From the NCBI GenBank assembly GCA_034430155.1, contig DAOUET010000048.1, positions 1-64,000 of the forward strand: DNA of 64,000 bases. The letters are read 5' to 3'. A model generated the notes under the pieces. It saw nothing but the letters and a program-made list of their open reading frames with translations, had not been told where the DNA came from and searched no databases. The position numbers and the translations under genes were made by a program. Positions 16,736-25,367 of this stretch are shown here, piece after piece (the first letter of the stretch is position 1; the number at the start of each line of letters is the position of its first letter). The DNA comes from DAOUET01 sp034430155. Its GTDB lineage: Bacteria > Chloroflexota > Anaerolineae > Anaerolineales > UBA4823.

Positions 16736-18232
16736 TCAGTGTGGAACGCCCGACTGGAAGACCGCTTTTTTTCCTTTCAGCGCTCTTTTGCTGGTTACCC
16801 CACTCGCCCTGACCCGCAACCAGGCATGCTCTACCTGGTCGATATCAAGTTCTTTATCGGATAACTCGCCATAACGACAACCCTGGTAAGCCTCCGTTAT
16901 GGTGCGCAGATCAACTCCCAATCCGGGGTATAAATGTTCCAGAATAGGAAGGAACTCTAAGGGCGTCTGCGATGGCGGGCGAGAACAGCCCAATTCCTCA
17001 CTTACTCGCAACAATTGAGTATAAATCCTCCTGATACGGGCTTCGACGAATAACCTTTCACCCCGTTTTAGACGATTTGAGACCTTACCGCTGATCTTTC
17101 GGGCTTCTCCCAAGAAAGCTTCTCGCAACAAATTTCCTATATTCCCCAGCCCACCCAAGGATAGTAAATCTTCTTCCGTCTCATCGCTCCATTCTCTCAT
17201 AAGCGCCAGCGACCTTCGTAATAGGGACAAAAAGAGAATGACAGCCAACACAACTAAACCCCACTTGAGGACAAACTCAAAGGCTGGAACCAGGTCAAGC
17301 GGGTTTTTCTCGATCACGGATATGAGCGGGCCTTGGGTAGTTTCAGAAGGTTCAACCAGCGGAGTTGGCATCACCAGTGGGGGTGGGAGGGTGGGAGCTG
17401 CCAGAATCAAAGCTCCCAACAGTTTGGAGAGGAGAGAAGCCAGAAGAATGAAGGGGCTTAATACTACCAACCCCAAGTAAAAAATGGCATCATACAACCA
17501 GCCAGCCAGAAGATTAATTTGATTTGTCAGTAGAGCTGCTACTCCGCTGGCGATGCCCAAGGTCAACAAAGTTGCAGCCACCACCCCACCCAGCCAGCGC
17601 CGGTCGAAGGGACTACGTTTACCTCCTTTCAAGACCGCGATAACGGCAACCCGCCCAGCAGATAAGGCCAACAAACCGGCGAATAAGAACAAGAGGTAGA
17701 GCCATGTCAATGGCATTTCTTGGGCTAAGCGTGTATAAAAGACACCATAAATCAATAACGAGAGAATACCGATACGAAACTCTCGCAAAACCAAATAAGG
17801 ACCGATTTGAACGCGAGAGATGGTTACGCCTCGCCACCATAGGACCATTACGACCAGGCCAATCAAGAATTCCATTGGAATAACGGTGATGACTTCCCCC
17901 CAACCCTGAATGGCGCTTTTATTGATGGCCTGACCAATCCCAACCAGGGATTGGGGGGTCTTCAAGAGCTGCAAGCCAGACCAGTAACTCCCCAGAATTA
18001 GAACTATCCCCAGGAATAATTGAAGGTTTCTTTTTAAACGCAGCGATTGGGTTACTCGCCCAAATAAATAAGCCACCAACAGCATGCCTGCAAGCGTGGC
18101 AAAAACCCGGGAAAGGGGCACAGCCAAAGTGTCACGTGTAAAAGTATGATACCAAGAAGTCATCCAGGTAAGATTCATCAAGATCACGCCGAAGGCAGCC
18201 AATTCTCGCCAAAGATTTAATTTACGGGCCAT
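16736..18232 (-). CDS. Multi-pass membrane protein with C-terminal DUF4129 (paralogue)
   Basis: A paralogue of the next gene, about 498 residues. It starts MARKLNLWRELAAF, has around ten hydrophobic helices, the shared GGKRSPFDRRWLGG block, and a DUF4129-like tail with ARIRRIYTQLLRVSEELG and TPLEFLP. The ATG at 18232 is chosen because AAGGAAGA lies upstream and it overlaps the DUF58 stop by 11 nt; the longer frame to 18301 lies inside DUF58. In this operon type the membrane protein probably works with MoxR and DUF58 in envelope assembly or a secreted-protein process. Confidence 0.82.
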   Translation of the reverse strand: MARKLNLWRELAAFGVILMNLTWMTSWYHTFTRDTLAVPLSRVFATLAGMLLVAYLFGRVTQSLRLKRNLQLFLGIVLILGSYWSGLQLLKTPQSLVGIGQAINKSAIQGWGEVITVIPMEFLIGLVVMVLWWRGVTISRVQIGPYLVLREFRIGILSLLIYGVFYTRLAQEMPLTWLYLLFLFAGLLALSAGRVAVIAVLKGGKRSPFDRRWLGGVVAATLLTLGIASGVAALLTNQINLLAGWLYDAIFYLGLVVLSPFILLASLLSKLLGALILAAPTLPPPLVMPTPLVEPSETTQGPLISVIEKNPLDLVPAFEFVLKWGLVVLAVILFLSLLRRSLALMREWSDETEEDLLSLGGLGNIGNLLREAFLGEARKISGKVSNRLKRGERLFVEARIRRIYTQLLRVSEELGCSRPPSQTPLEFLPILEHLYPGLGVDLRTITEAYQGCRYGELSDKELDIDQVEHAWLRVRASGVTSKRALKGKKAVFQSGVPH

Positions 18233-19424
18233 TGCTATCTTCCTTGAAAGGGGCGTGCAAGATGTGAATGCCCTGTATGTCTCTTGGAGGTTGTCCGGCA
18301 AAAGATAACAGCGTGAGATGGCGTCCGTGATGTTTCAGAAGAACGAGCGCTTCATCCAGCTCCGGAGTAGTGACACCGGTAACAATTACCAGAGTGGCAC
18401 CGTAAGGGAGGCGTGGGACTTCTTTGATCAGGAATCTTTCGAAAGGTGCCGTTACTACCGGCGTAACACCTGCCAGTGCTTCGAGTAGTTTCGAGAGCTG
18501 TTTGGGCGAACGTCCGGGAGGAATGCGGAAAGGTTGGTCCGCATGTGCCAGGCAACCATTTGAAATTAACCCCACGCGGTAACCATCATGGAAGCCCTTA
18601 TGCACCAAAGTAGCGGCAACTTTCACCAGGTATTCCAAAAGTTGTGGATTGGTCCCTTCCCAGTGCCGCGAAAAAGTCGAAACGTTCAAACAAACAATCA
18701 ACACATTGGCGGATGTCGGTCGGTACACTTTTACCTGCATCTCACCAGTGTGGGCCGTGGCCGGCCAGTGTACACGGCGAAAGCTGTCTTCGGGATGGTA
18801 GTCACGCACACCGATGGGTTGGTTGGGGTCTTCGTACAACCGGCGGCGCGAACGACGATCACCGAAAGGGTCTTCGGCCGGTAGATTCAGATCAGCGAAC
18901 GATACAAGGCTGGGGAACACCGTAAAATATTCAACGAGACCTGCTTCTTTGGTGTGTTCATACAAGCCAAAGAAATCGCCTGATTCCAAACGAGCTGGTC
19001 CCACGGGATAAATCCCCCGCCGCCGGAAAAGCAATGTGTAGGTACGCCGGGCACGCTCATACCAACGTAGACTGAAAACGTTGGTCAATAGCCCTTCGGT
19101 GGGAATGTGGGTGGGTGCCAATACCTGCTCATCCTGCGGCCCGATGGCTTTTGGCCAAGGATCCTGCACCCGCAACCAGGAAATCGGCAGTATTTTACGA
19201 TTTTCAACCTCCAACCCTAACTCGACTTCTTCACCAGGAAAGGACCGTCGGTAATGTGGCTTCCTTCGATAGGTTACCCCATCTAAAGAATGCCGCTGCC
19301 ACCATGATGCCAGACCTAACACGACCATCAACATACTGGTAAATGCGGTGAGAACCGGTAAACGAAACAAGATCCCGAAACCGATCAAGATTATTAATAT
19401 GGGAAACCAATAGCGAGGTGACAC
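18222..19424 (-). CDS. DUF58 domain protein
   Basis: About 400 residues. Two N-terminal hydrophobic helices (about 5-45) are followed by a beta-rich stretch with RRRGIYPVGPARLESGDFFGL and the DUF58 core DSFRRVHWPATAHTGEM. The C-terminal half resembles a von Willebrand A-like fold, beginning ANVLIVCLNVSTF. DUF58 proteins are regular partners of MoxR ATPases. The GTG at 19424 is chosen because it lies 1 nt after the moxR stop with GGAAGG just upstream. The earlier ATG at 19460 would overlap moxR by 35 nt. Confidence 0.85.
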   Translation of the reverse strand: MSPRYWFPILIILIGFGILFRLPVLTAFTSMLMVVLGLASWWQRHSLDGVTYRRKPHYRRSFPGEEVELGLEVENRKILPISWLRVQDPWPKAIGPQDEQVLAPTHIPTEGLLTNVFSLRWYERARRTYTLLFRRRGIYPVGPARLESGDFFGLYEHTKEAGLVEYFTVFPSLVSFADLNLPAEDPFGDRRSRRRLYEDPNQPIGVRDYHPEDSFRRVHWPATAHTGEMQVKVYRPTSANVLIVCLNVSTFSRHWEGTNPQLLEYLVKVAATLVHKGFHDGYRVGLISNGCLAHADQPFRIPPGRSPKQLSKLLEALAGVTPVVTAPFERFLIKEVPRLPYGATLVIVTGVTTPELDEALVLLKHHGRHLTLLSFAGQPPRDIQGIHILHAPFKEDSNGP

Positions 19425-19425
19425 C

Positions 19426-20376
19426 TTAACCTTCCACCGGTACTGGAACAGCATCGACAATATCTTCGACCAGTTCTTGGGGCAAACGACCTCGCAGTTG
19501 AGCCTGAGGTGAGATCATCAAGCGGTGAGTGAGAACGTGAGGCGCCATGAATTTGACATCATCAGGGAGGACAAACTCCCTATCCTGGATAGCTGCCCAG
19601 GCTTGAGAGGTCCAATAGAGCGCTAAAGTAGCTCGAGGGCTAGCCCCTAATTCGATTTCCGGGTGAGTGCGGGTGGCGCGTGCCACCCGCACGATATAAT
19701 CGCGCACCGAATCTTCCACACGTATTTGCTTACGTTCTTCCTGAAGCTGCATGATCTCATCAGGCGTGATAACTGCCCCTAAAGTATCCAGAGGATCTTG
19801 GGTACGGAATCGCTCCAGGATGGCGTTCTCGCCGGCTTGGGAGGGATAACCCAGAGCGACCCGCAGCATGAAGCGGTCGATTTGTGCTTCTGGTAGAGGG
19901 AAGGTACCTTCCAATTCTACCGGGTTTTGAGTAGCCAAAACCAGAAAGGGTCTGGGTAAAGCACGGGTAACACCATCGATGGTAATCTGCCGTTCCTGCA
20001 TCGCTTCCAGCAAAGCGGATTGAGTGCGAGGGGTTGCCCGATTGATTTCGTCCGCCAGCACAACCTGGCTCATAATTGGTCCAGCACGAAATTCAAAGAC
20101 TTGTTCTTTCTGGTTGAACCAGTTAAGACCGGTGACATCCGAAGGTAATAGATCCGGGGTAAATTGTATACGCCGGAAGGTACAACCCAAAGATGTAGCC
20201 AGGGAGCGCGCCAGGGTGGTTTTCCCGATCCCAGGTACATCTTCCAGCAACAGGTGGCCCTCGCAAAGCACAGCGGCCAGGGTCAAATTGATCATTTCAT
20301 CATCACCTATGATGACTTTTTGGATATTATCCCGAATACGACTAGCAGCCTCACTGATCATGGAATCCTCGCTCAT
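19426..20376 (-). CDS. MoxR-family AAA+ ATPase
   Basis: A 316-residue AAA+ ATPase thought to act as a chaperone for maturation of partner proteins. Walker A is DVPGIGKTT (46-54) and Walker B is VVLADEINRA (105-114), followed by TQSALLEAMQERQ, typical of the MoxR class. ATQNPVE is sensor 1. It is the first gene of a four-gene minus-strand operon with DUF58 and two DUF4129 proteins, the usual company of MoxR. ATG 20376 or ATG 20361 could be the start. Confidence 0.92.
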   Translation of the reverse strand: MSEDSMISEAASRIRDNIQKVIIGDDEMINLTLAAVLCEGHLLLEDVPGIGKTTLARSLATSLGCTFRRIQFTPDLLPSDVTGLNWFNQKEQVFEFRAGPIMSQVVLADEINRATPRTQSALLEAMQERQITIDGVTRALPRPFLVLATQNPVELEGTFPLPEAQIDRFMLRVALGYPSQAGENAILERFRTQDPLDTLGAVITPDEIMQLQEERKQIRVEDSVRDYIVRVARATRTHPEIELGASPRATLALYWTSQAWAAIQDREFVLPDDVKFMAPHVLTHRLMISPQAQLRGRLPQELVEDIVDAVPVPVEG

Positions 20377-20526
20377 TAATTAATCTTGTAACATAAGTTT
20401 ACCAAACCAATCGTCCTTTTACTCAGGTTTATTTCTCTCGTTCTGCTACTAGATTTACCACATAAATTGAAGTTGGGTTCAGCCAGATATAATCCAGATG
20501 GAGGCAAGAACCCTTCAAATGCTGAA

Positions 20527-20535
20527 TGGTATAAT
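20527..20535 (+). promoter_or_regulatory. Extended -10 promoter of the dinG-like gene
   Basis: TGGTATAAT with a perfect TATAAT at 20530-20535. The ATG at 20542 lies only 6 nt further, and there is no Shine-Dalgarno sequence. Transcription is therefore expected to start at or next to the start codon. Confidence 0.55.
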
Positions 20536-20541
20536 GTCGCC

Positions 20542-23340
20542 ATGCCGACATTCGTCGCCCTGGATATTGAAACCACCGGCCTCGATCCTCAAAGAGATGC
20601 CATCCTGGAGATCGGGGCAGTGCGTTTTAACGGACGACGTGTCGAACATGAATGGTCTAACCTGCTCAATCCGGGCCGACCAGTCCCCCCCTTCATCACC
20701 CAGCTGACCGGTATTACCAATGACATGGTTGCCCAGGCGCCGCCAATACAGGCAGTGATTGCAGATTTGGTTGATTTTGTAGGAAATGCACCTATTCTAG
20801 GACACAACATCTCTTTCGACCTATCATTCCTCCGTCGTTATGGGGTCCTGGAACTCAACGAAGTTATCGACACTTACGAGATGGCCTCGGTCTTGTTGCC
20901 TGGTGCAGGGAGATACAATCTGGGTGCCTTGGCGCAATTTCTGGCCGTGCCTCTGCCCGCAACCCATCGAGCATTGGATGACGCCTTGGCAACCCACGGT
21001 TTATATCTACGCCTGCACGACCTGGCTCTTGATCTCCCCATCGAATTGTTGGCCGAAATCGTCCGCCTGGGTGAGAGCCTGGAATGGAATGGCCACAAAG
21101 GATTTTCCGAAGCCCTGCGGGCGCGCTCACGCGAGACCATAAAAGCCCGGCGAGTACCTCAGAGTTATCAAGGACCACTTTTCACCAACCCATCCAGAGG
21201 GGTACTTCCACCGTTACAAGCAAATGGTGAATTCCAGGCACTCGACGTTGATGAAGTAGCAGCAGTTTTGGAGCACGCCGGGGCGTTCTCACATCATTTC
21301 CCTCAATACGAATATCGCCCGCAACAGGTGGAGATGTTACGAGCTGTCACCGAAGCACTATCCAAGGGCAGGCATCTAATGGTAGAAGCCAGCACCGGCG
21401 TAGGTAAATCGATCGCATATGTGATCCCGGCAGCTTTATGGGCGATTCAGAACAACACCCGGGTAGTTATTTCAACCAACACCATCAATCTACAAGATCA
21501 GCTCATCAATAAAGATATCCCCGAAGTGCGCGCGGCGCTTGGGTTGGATCTCCGCGCCACGGTGCTTAAAGGCCGCTCGAACTACCTATGCCCTCGTCGC
21601 TTAGAGACTTTACGACGGCGTGGCCCCCAAACTGCAGAGGAGATGCGGGTACTGGGGAAGGTGATGGTCTGGCTGCTCAACTCGACCTCAGGCGACCGCA
21701 CTGAAGTGAATCTGAATGGCCCGCTCGAGCGGGAGATATGGATGACCATCTCGGCTGAAGATGAAGGCTGCACAACCGAAACCTGCCTGCAACGCACAGG
21801 AGGAGCCTGCCCATTCTTCCAGGCTCGCCAGGCGGCCCTAAGCGCCCATCTGCTCATCGTTAACCATGCCTTGCTCTTGGCAGATGTCGCCACCGGCAAC
21901 CGGGTACTGCCCGAATACGATTATCTCATCGTTGACGAAGCTCATCATTTGGAAGAGGCGACCACAAATGCGTTGAGCTTTCGGGTCTCACAATTCGATA
22001 TCCAAGGTATATTGCGGGTTCTGGGCGGGCCCAAAGCGGGCGTGTTGGGGTGGAGCTTAGCAACCGTAGAAAACCTGCTCAGCCCATCAGATTTCGCTTC
22101 CTTCAACCAGCTAGTTCAACGTGCTACCGACTTATCTTTTCAGTTTGAAAACCAGGCCCGCCAATTCTTCATAACTGTAGATCACTTTCTTTTCGAACAG
22201 CGTGATGGAAAACCGGTTGGGCCTTACGCACATCAAGAACGCATTCTGCCGGCAACCCGCGCCCAACCGGCCTGGGGCGAGGTGGAGATAGCCTGGGATG
22301 AGGCGCAGCACACGCTCCAGGCGCTCCTTGAAATCCTTACCCAGCTGGCCCGCGCCTTAGCCGAACTGATCGAGGCGTTACCAGAAGAAGGTATGGATAT
22401 CTACAGCCAATTCACGGATCTTTACCGCCGCATGTATGAGCTGCAAGACAATCTCAATAGCCTGGTTTTTGAATCCCAACCAGATCGCATCTATTGGGCT
22501 GAGGTACAACCCGATGGTCGCAGGTTGTCATTACACGCCGCGCCTCTTCATATAGGCCCTTTGATGGAGCGCTACCTATGGCATGAGAAAGCCAGTGTAA
22601 TCCTGACTTCGGCCACATTGACGGCAGCGGGTGAATTTGACTACCTGCGGGGTCGATTATTCGCCGAGGATGCCTACGAGTTGGCTTTAGGCTCCCCCTT
22701 CGATTTTGAGAACGCCGCCTTACTCTACATCGCCAATGATATCCCTGAGCCAAACGACCGGCGTAGTTACCAGCGCGCCTTAGAACACGCTTTGATCCGA
22801 TTGTGTCAGGCCACCGCGGGACGGACGCTAGTGTTGTTCACATCCTACACGCAACTCCGCCAAACCTCCCAGGCAATAGCCCCGCTGCTGGCAGAAAAAG
22901 ATATCATGGTTTACGAACAGGGTGAAGGCGCTTCGCCTCATGCATTGTTGGAAAACTTTCGAACTACCGAGAGAGCAGTGCTGCTAGGCACACGCGCCTT
23001 TTGGGAAGGCGTCGATGTGCCCGGCGAAGCGCTATCCGTATTGGTAATCGTCAAGCTGCCTTTTGATGTGCCTTCCGATCCCATCGTTGCATCGCGGGCG
23101 GAAACCTTCGAGGACCCCTTCAGCCAATACACCCTTCCAGAGGCGATCCTGCGATTCAGGCAGGGATTCGGCCGGCTGATTCGCACGCAATACGACCGGG
23201 GAGTGGTTGCAGTTCTCGACCGGCGCTTGTTGACAAAACGGTATGGGAGAGCTTTTACAGAATCGCTACCTCCGTGTAGCCTGCGGGTTGGTCCATTGGC
23301 CAATTTACCTCAAACAGCAGCCCAATGGCTGAACTTATGA
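20542..23340 (+). CDS. dinG: DnaQ-type exonuclease fused to DinG-type helicase
   Basis: A DNA repair protein of 932 residues. Residues 1-160 form a DEDDh 3'-5' exonuclease: D8 and E10 in LDIETTG, D93 in SFDLSF, H142 and D146. The rest is an XPD/DinG superfamily 2 helicase, with Walker A ASTGVGKS (283-290), DEAH (465-468) and LGTRAFWEGVDVPGE. C350, C410, C415 and C423 are placed as the four iron-sulfur cluster ligands of DinG/XPD. The same fusion is known in Firmicutes DinG. The ATG at 20542 is chosen because the exonuclease strand begins there; the frame opens at 20467. Confidence 0.93.
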   Translation: MPTFVALDIETTGLDPQRDAILEIGAVRFNGRRVEHEWSNLLNPGRPVPPFITQLTGITNDMVAQAPPIQAVIADLVDFVGNAPILGHNISFDLSFLRRYGVLELNEVIDTYEMASVLLPGAGRYNLGALAQFLAVPLPATHRALDDALATHGLYLRLHDLALDLPIELLAEIVRLGESLEWNGHKGFSEALRARSRETIKARRVPQSYQGPLFTNPSRGVLPPLQANGEFQALDVDEVAAVLEHAGAFSHHFPQYEYRPQQVEMLRAVTEALSKGRHLMVEASTGVGKSIAYVIPAALWAIQNNTRVVISTNTINLQDQLINKDIPEVRAALGLDLRATVLKGRSNYLCPRRLETLRRRGPQTAEEMRVLGKVMVWLLNSTSGDRTEVNLNGPLEREIWMTISAEDEGCTTETCLQRTGGACPFFQARQAALSAHLLIVNHALLLADVATGNRVLPEYDYLIVDEAHHLEEATTNALSFRVSQFDIQGILRVLGGPKAGVLGWSLATVENLLSPSDFASFNQLVQRATDLSFQFENQARQFFITVDHFLFEQRDGKPVGPYAHQERILPATRAQPAWGEVEIAWDEAQHTLQALLEILTQLARALAELIEALPEEGMDIYSQFTDLYRRMYELQDNLNSLVFESQPDRIYWAEVQPDGRRLSLHAAPLHIGPLMERYLWHEKASVILTSATLTAAGEFDYLRGRLFAEDAYELALGSPFDFENAALLYIANDIPEPNDRRSYQRALEHALIRLCQATAGRTLVLFTSYTQLRQTSQAIAPLLAEKDIMVYEQGEGASPHALLENFRTTERAVLLGTRAFWEGVDVPGEALSVLVIVKLPFDVPSDPIVASRAETFEDPFSQYTLPEAILRFRQGFGRLIRTQYDRGVVAVLDRRLLTKRYGRAFTESLPPCSLRVGPLANLPQTAAQWLNL

Positions 23341-23425
23341 TAGCTGTGTTCAGGTTGAGGGCTGACTCACCACATCTTTCTTGCCGATCAGAGCCGTGAT
23401 CCCGAACTGAAGACAGGACCTCAAC

Positions 23426-24505
23426 TTAATCTCCTGTCGCGTAACGGATCTGGATATTTCCGATGGCCTGGCTGGCTTCCAGATCGATCCGGGAAGCTGA
23501 TGTGGCGTAGGCTGGGGAGGAGTAGAAGTCCCCTTCTTTAATAAAATCTTGGGGGACATTGATGTTCGCCAAGCCGGTATCCGCTTTGACCCTAAGAGCG
23601 GTGCCTGGCGGAACGATAACTTCGATCTGGCCGATGGCGCTATCGATCTTGCCCTGGAATCGCCCACCTTTCGGTAAGGTAAGGGTGGTTTTCCCAACAC
23701 CCATATCCACCTGCAAAGCGCTAAGGTCCAAGGTGGTCAGATCAAGATCGATATTACCCGCCCCCATGGTTACCTTCAAATCAATGGGGATAGCTGCTGA
23801 TAAGCCTAACTTCCAACCCCACTCACCAGCGGTCCCAAAAGGGTAACCAACAAATGAAGTCCCCGTTCTACGCAGCGTGTAGGTGCCCGTATTTCCAGTC
23901 ACGGAATACGACTGACTCACCTGCCCTGCATTGCCAAGCCTTATATTCCCGCTAACCAGAAGATCCGGTCCTGAAAGGGTATCGATCAAAATAGAACCGA
24001 CTGCGGGCTCGATCACCACCTTTGCATGGCTGGCAGCCTGCAAAGGTTGGCTGATTTGCTCGCTGGACAATGCCTGACCTCGATCTACCGTTATACCGTA
24101 CGCCAACAAGGCTCCTGCCAGGAGAGCCAAAACCACGACCAAACCTACTAAAGACCACCAAGGCGAGCGGCGATGACCAATGGCGATATCAAGGCCGATG
24201 GCAACCAGCAGAATTGGCCATAACCTAATAATCGCAATCCACACATCCAAAGCCAGGTACCCCAGGTTACTCAATAAGAAGACAAACCCCACCCCGATCA
24301 ACAAAGCCGGTCCAACGATGCCCTCTCTCCGGAAAACGGCATCTAACCCCCAAACGACCAGCAATAGCGGCCAAAACCTGGCGACCAAATCCCAGATATT
24401 ACCAGTCAACACTCCAAAATTGTTCAGCAAAAAAAGCAACCCAAGGGCAATCAATAACAGCGGGAAGAATAAACTTCCCCGGTATCTGGGCTTTCTTGCG
24501 TTCAT
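23426..24505 (-). CDS. LiaF-like membrane protein (DUF5668 helices plus adhesin-like beta domain)
   Basis: A 359-residue protein. The N-terminal third has repeated short hydrophobic hairpins such as LLIALGLLFLLNNFGVL and LLIGVGFVFLLSNLGYL, the pattern of LiaI/LiaF-type (DUF5668) regions. After a helix near 125-145 the C-terminal half is a beta-helix-like LiaF/DUF2154-type domain, with GAGNIDLDLTTLDLSAL and VDMGVGKTTLTLP. Such proteins act in envelope-stress sensing in Firmicutes. GGAG precedes the ATG. No LiaRS pair is adjacent. Confidence 0.75.
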   Translation of the reverse strand: MNARKPRYRGSLFFPLLLIALGLLFLLNNFGVLTGNIWDLVARFWPLLLVVWGLDAVFRREGIVGPALLIGVGFVFLLSNLGYLALDVWIAIIRLWPILLVAIGLDIAIGHRRSPWWSLVGLVVVLALLAGALLAYGITVDRGQALSSEQISQPLQAASHAKVVIEPAVGSILIDTLSGPDLLVSGNIRLGNAGQVSQSYSVTGNTGTYTLRRTGTSFVGYPFGTAGEWGWKLGLSAAIPIDLKVTMGAGNIDLDLTTLDLSALQVDMGVGKTTLTLPKGGRFQGKIDSAIGQIEVIVPPGTALRVKADTGLANINVPQDFIKEGDFYSSPAYATSASRIDLEASQAIGNIQIRYATGD

Positions 24506-24626
24506 AATCTTTCTCCTCTCAATTTTCGCTTCCTTTCAAGCCAATCTACCCACGATCAGTAGAAGCGGCTAAAGGATATCAAAATGCCCCTGCCACTTAC
24601 CACTTACGCTAAAAGGACATAGCTTG

Positions 24627-25265
24627 TCACCGATGCAAAAGAAAGGTGCGGAAGATGAAATATAACCCGACAAGAATCAGGGCAACCGGCCAGATGTAAT
24701 TAACCAACGATGTAAGCGCGGCCAGTAGTACCAAACCGATCAAGAACAATACCCCCGCCGGGATAAATGCCCAACGCATTTCTCCACGGGGGCCTGGCAA
24801 TATCGCCACGAGCCCAAAGGTCAATCCCAGGCCCAGGAAGAAGATACCCCCTGTCTCAAAGCCCGCAAAGAATTGATCCAGGAAGGATACTACAGCCAGC
24901 GTAACCATCACTCCAGCCGGGATTATCGCCCACCAGTTCTCTCGATTTGTAGCATAGACTGCCAAGAAAGCCAGACCGATGCCACCCAATACGATCACAC
25001 CGCTCCAGATGTCAGCTAAGCTCGGGAACAAAGTTTCCAAGAAGATTGTTACAGCCAGCACCAACAGGATGATCCCAGGGATCAAGGCCCACCAGTTTTG
25101 ACGGTCAGCAAAGTAGACCGAGAGAAACCCAATTGCGCCGACGCCGAGCAATACTCCCCAGAAGACGTCGCCGATGGCAAGAACCCCCAGGTTTTGAAGT
25201 AAGAAGATGATTCCACCCACCATCAATAAAAACCCCCAAAGCGTGCGTGACCAGAGCCATTTCAT
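24627..25265 (-). CDS. Multi-pass DUF5668-like membrane protein
   Basis: 212 residues, almost all hydrophobic. It is built of repeated two-helix units beginning GGIIFLLQNLGVL, with NWWALIPGIILL and NWWAIIPAGVM as near-repeats and a third unit at RWAFIPAGVLFL. It resembles the N-terminal region of its LiaF-like neighbours but lacks their beta domain. AGGAG precedes the ATG. It lies between two LiaF-like genes and probably belongs to the same envelope-related group. No enzymatic motif is visible. Confidence 0.72.
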   Translation of the reverse strand: MKWLWSRTLWGFLLMVGGIIFLLQNLGVLAIGDVFWGVLLGVGAIGFLSVYFADRQNWWALIPGIILLVLAVTIFLETLFPSLADIWSGVIVLGGIGLAFLAVYATNRENWWAIIPAGVMVTLAVVSFLDQFFAGFETGGIFFLGLGLTFGLVAILPGPRGEMRWAFIPAGVLFLIGLVLLAALTSLVNYIWPVALILVGLYFIFRTFLLHR

Positions 25266-25367
25266 TTTTCCACTCTCCTCAATTCAGAAAAACTTTCCTT
25301 ATTAATCTACGGAAATCACATAAATAAGTCGCAACCGAATGCCAAATGGGCATGTCTCACAAAACTA

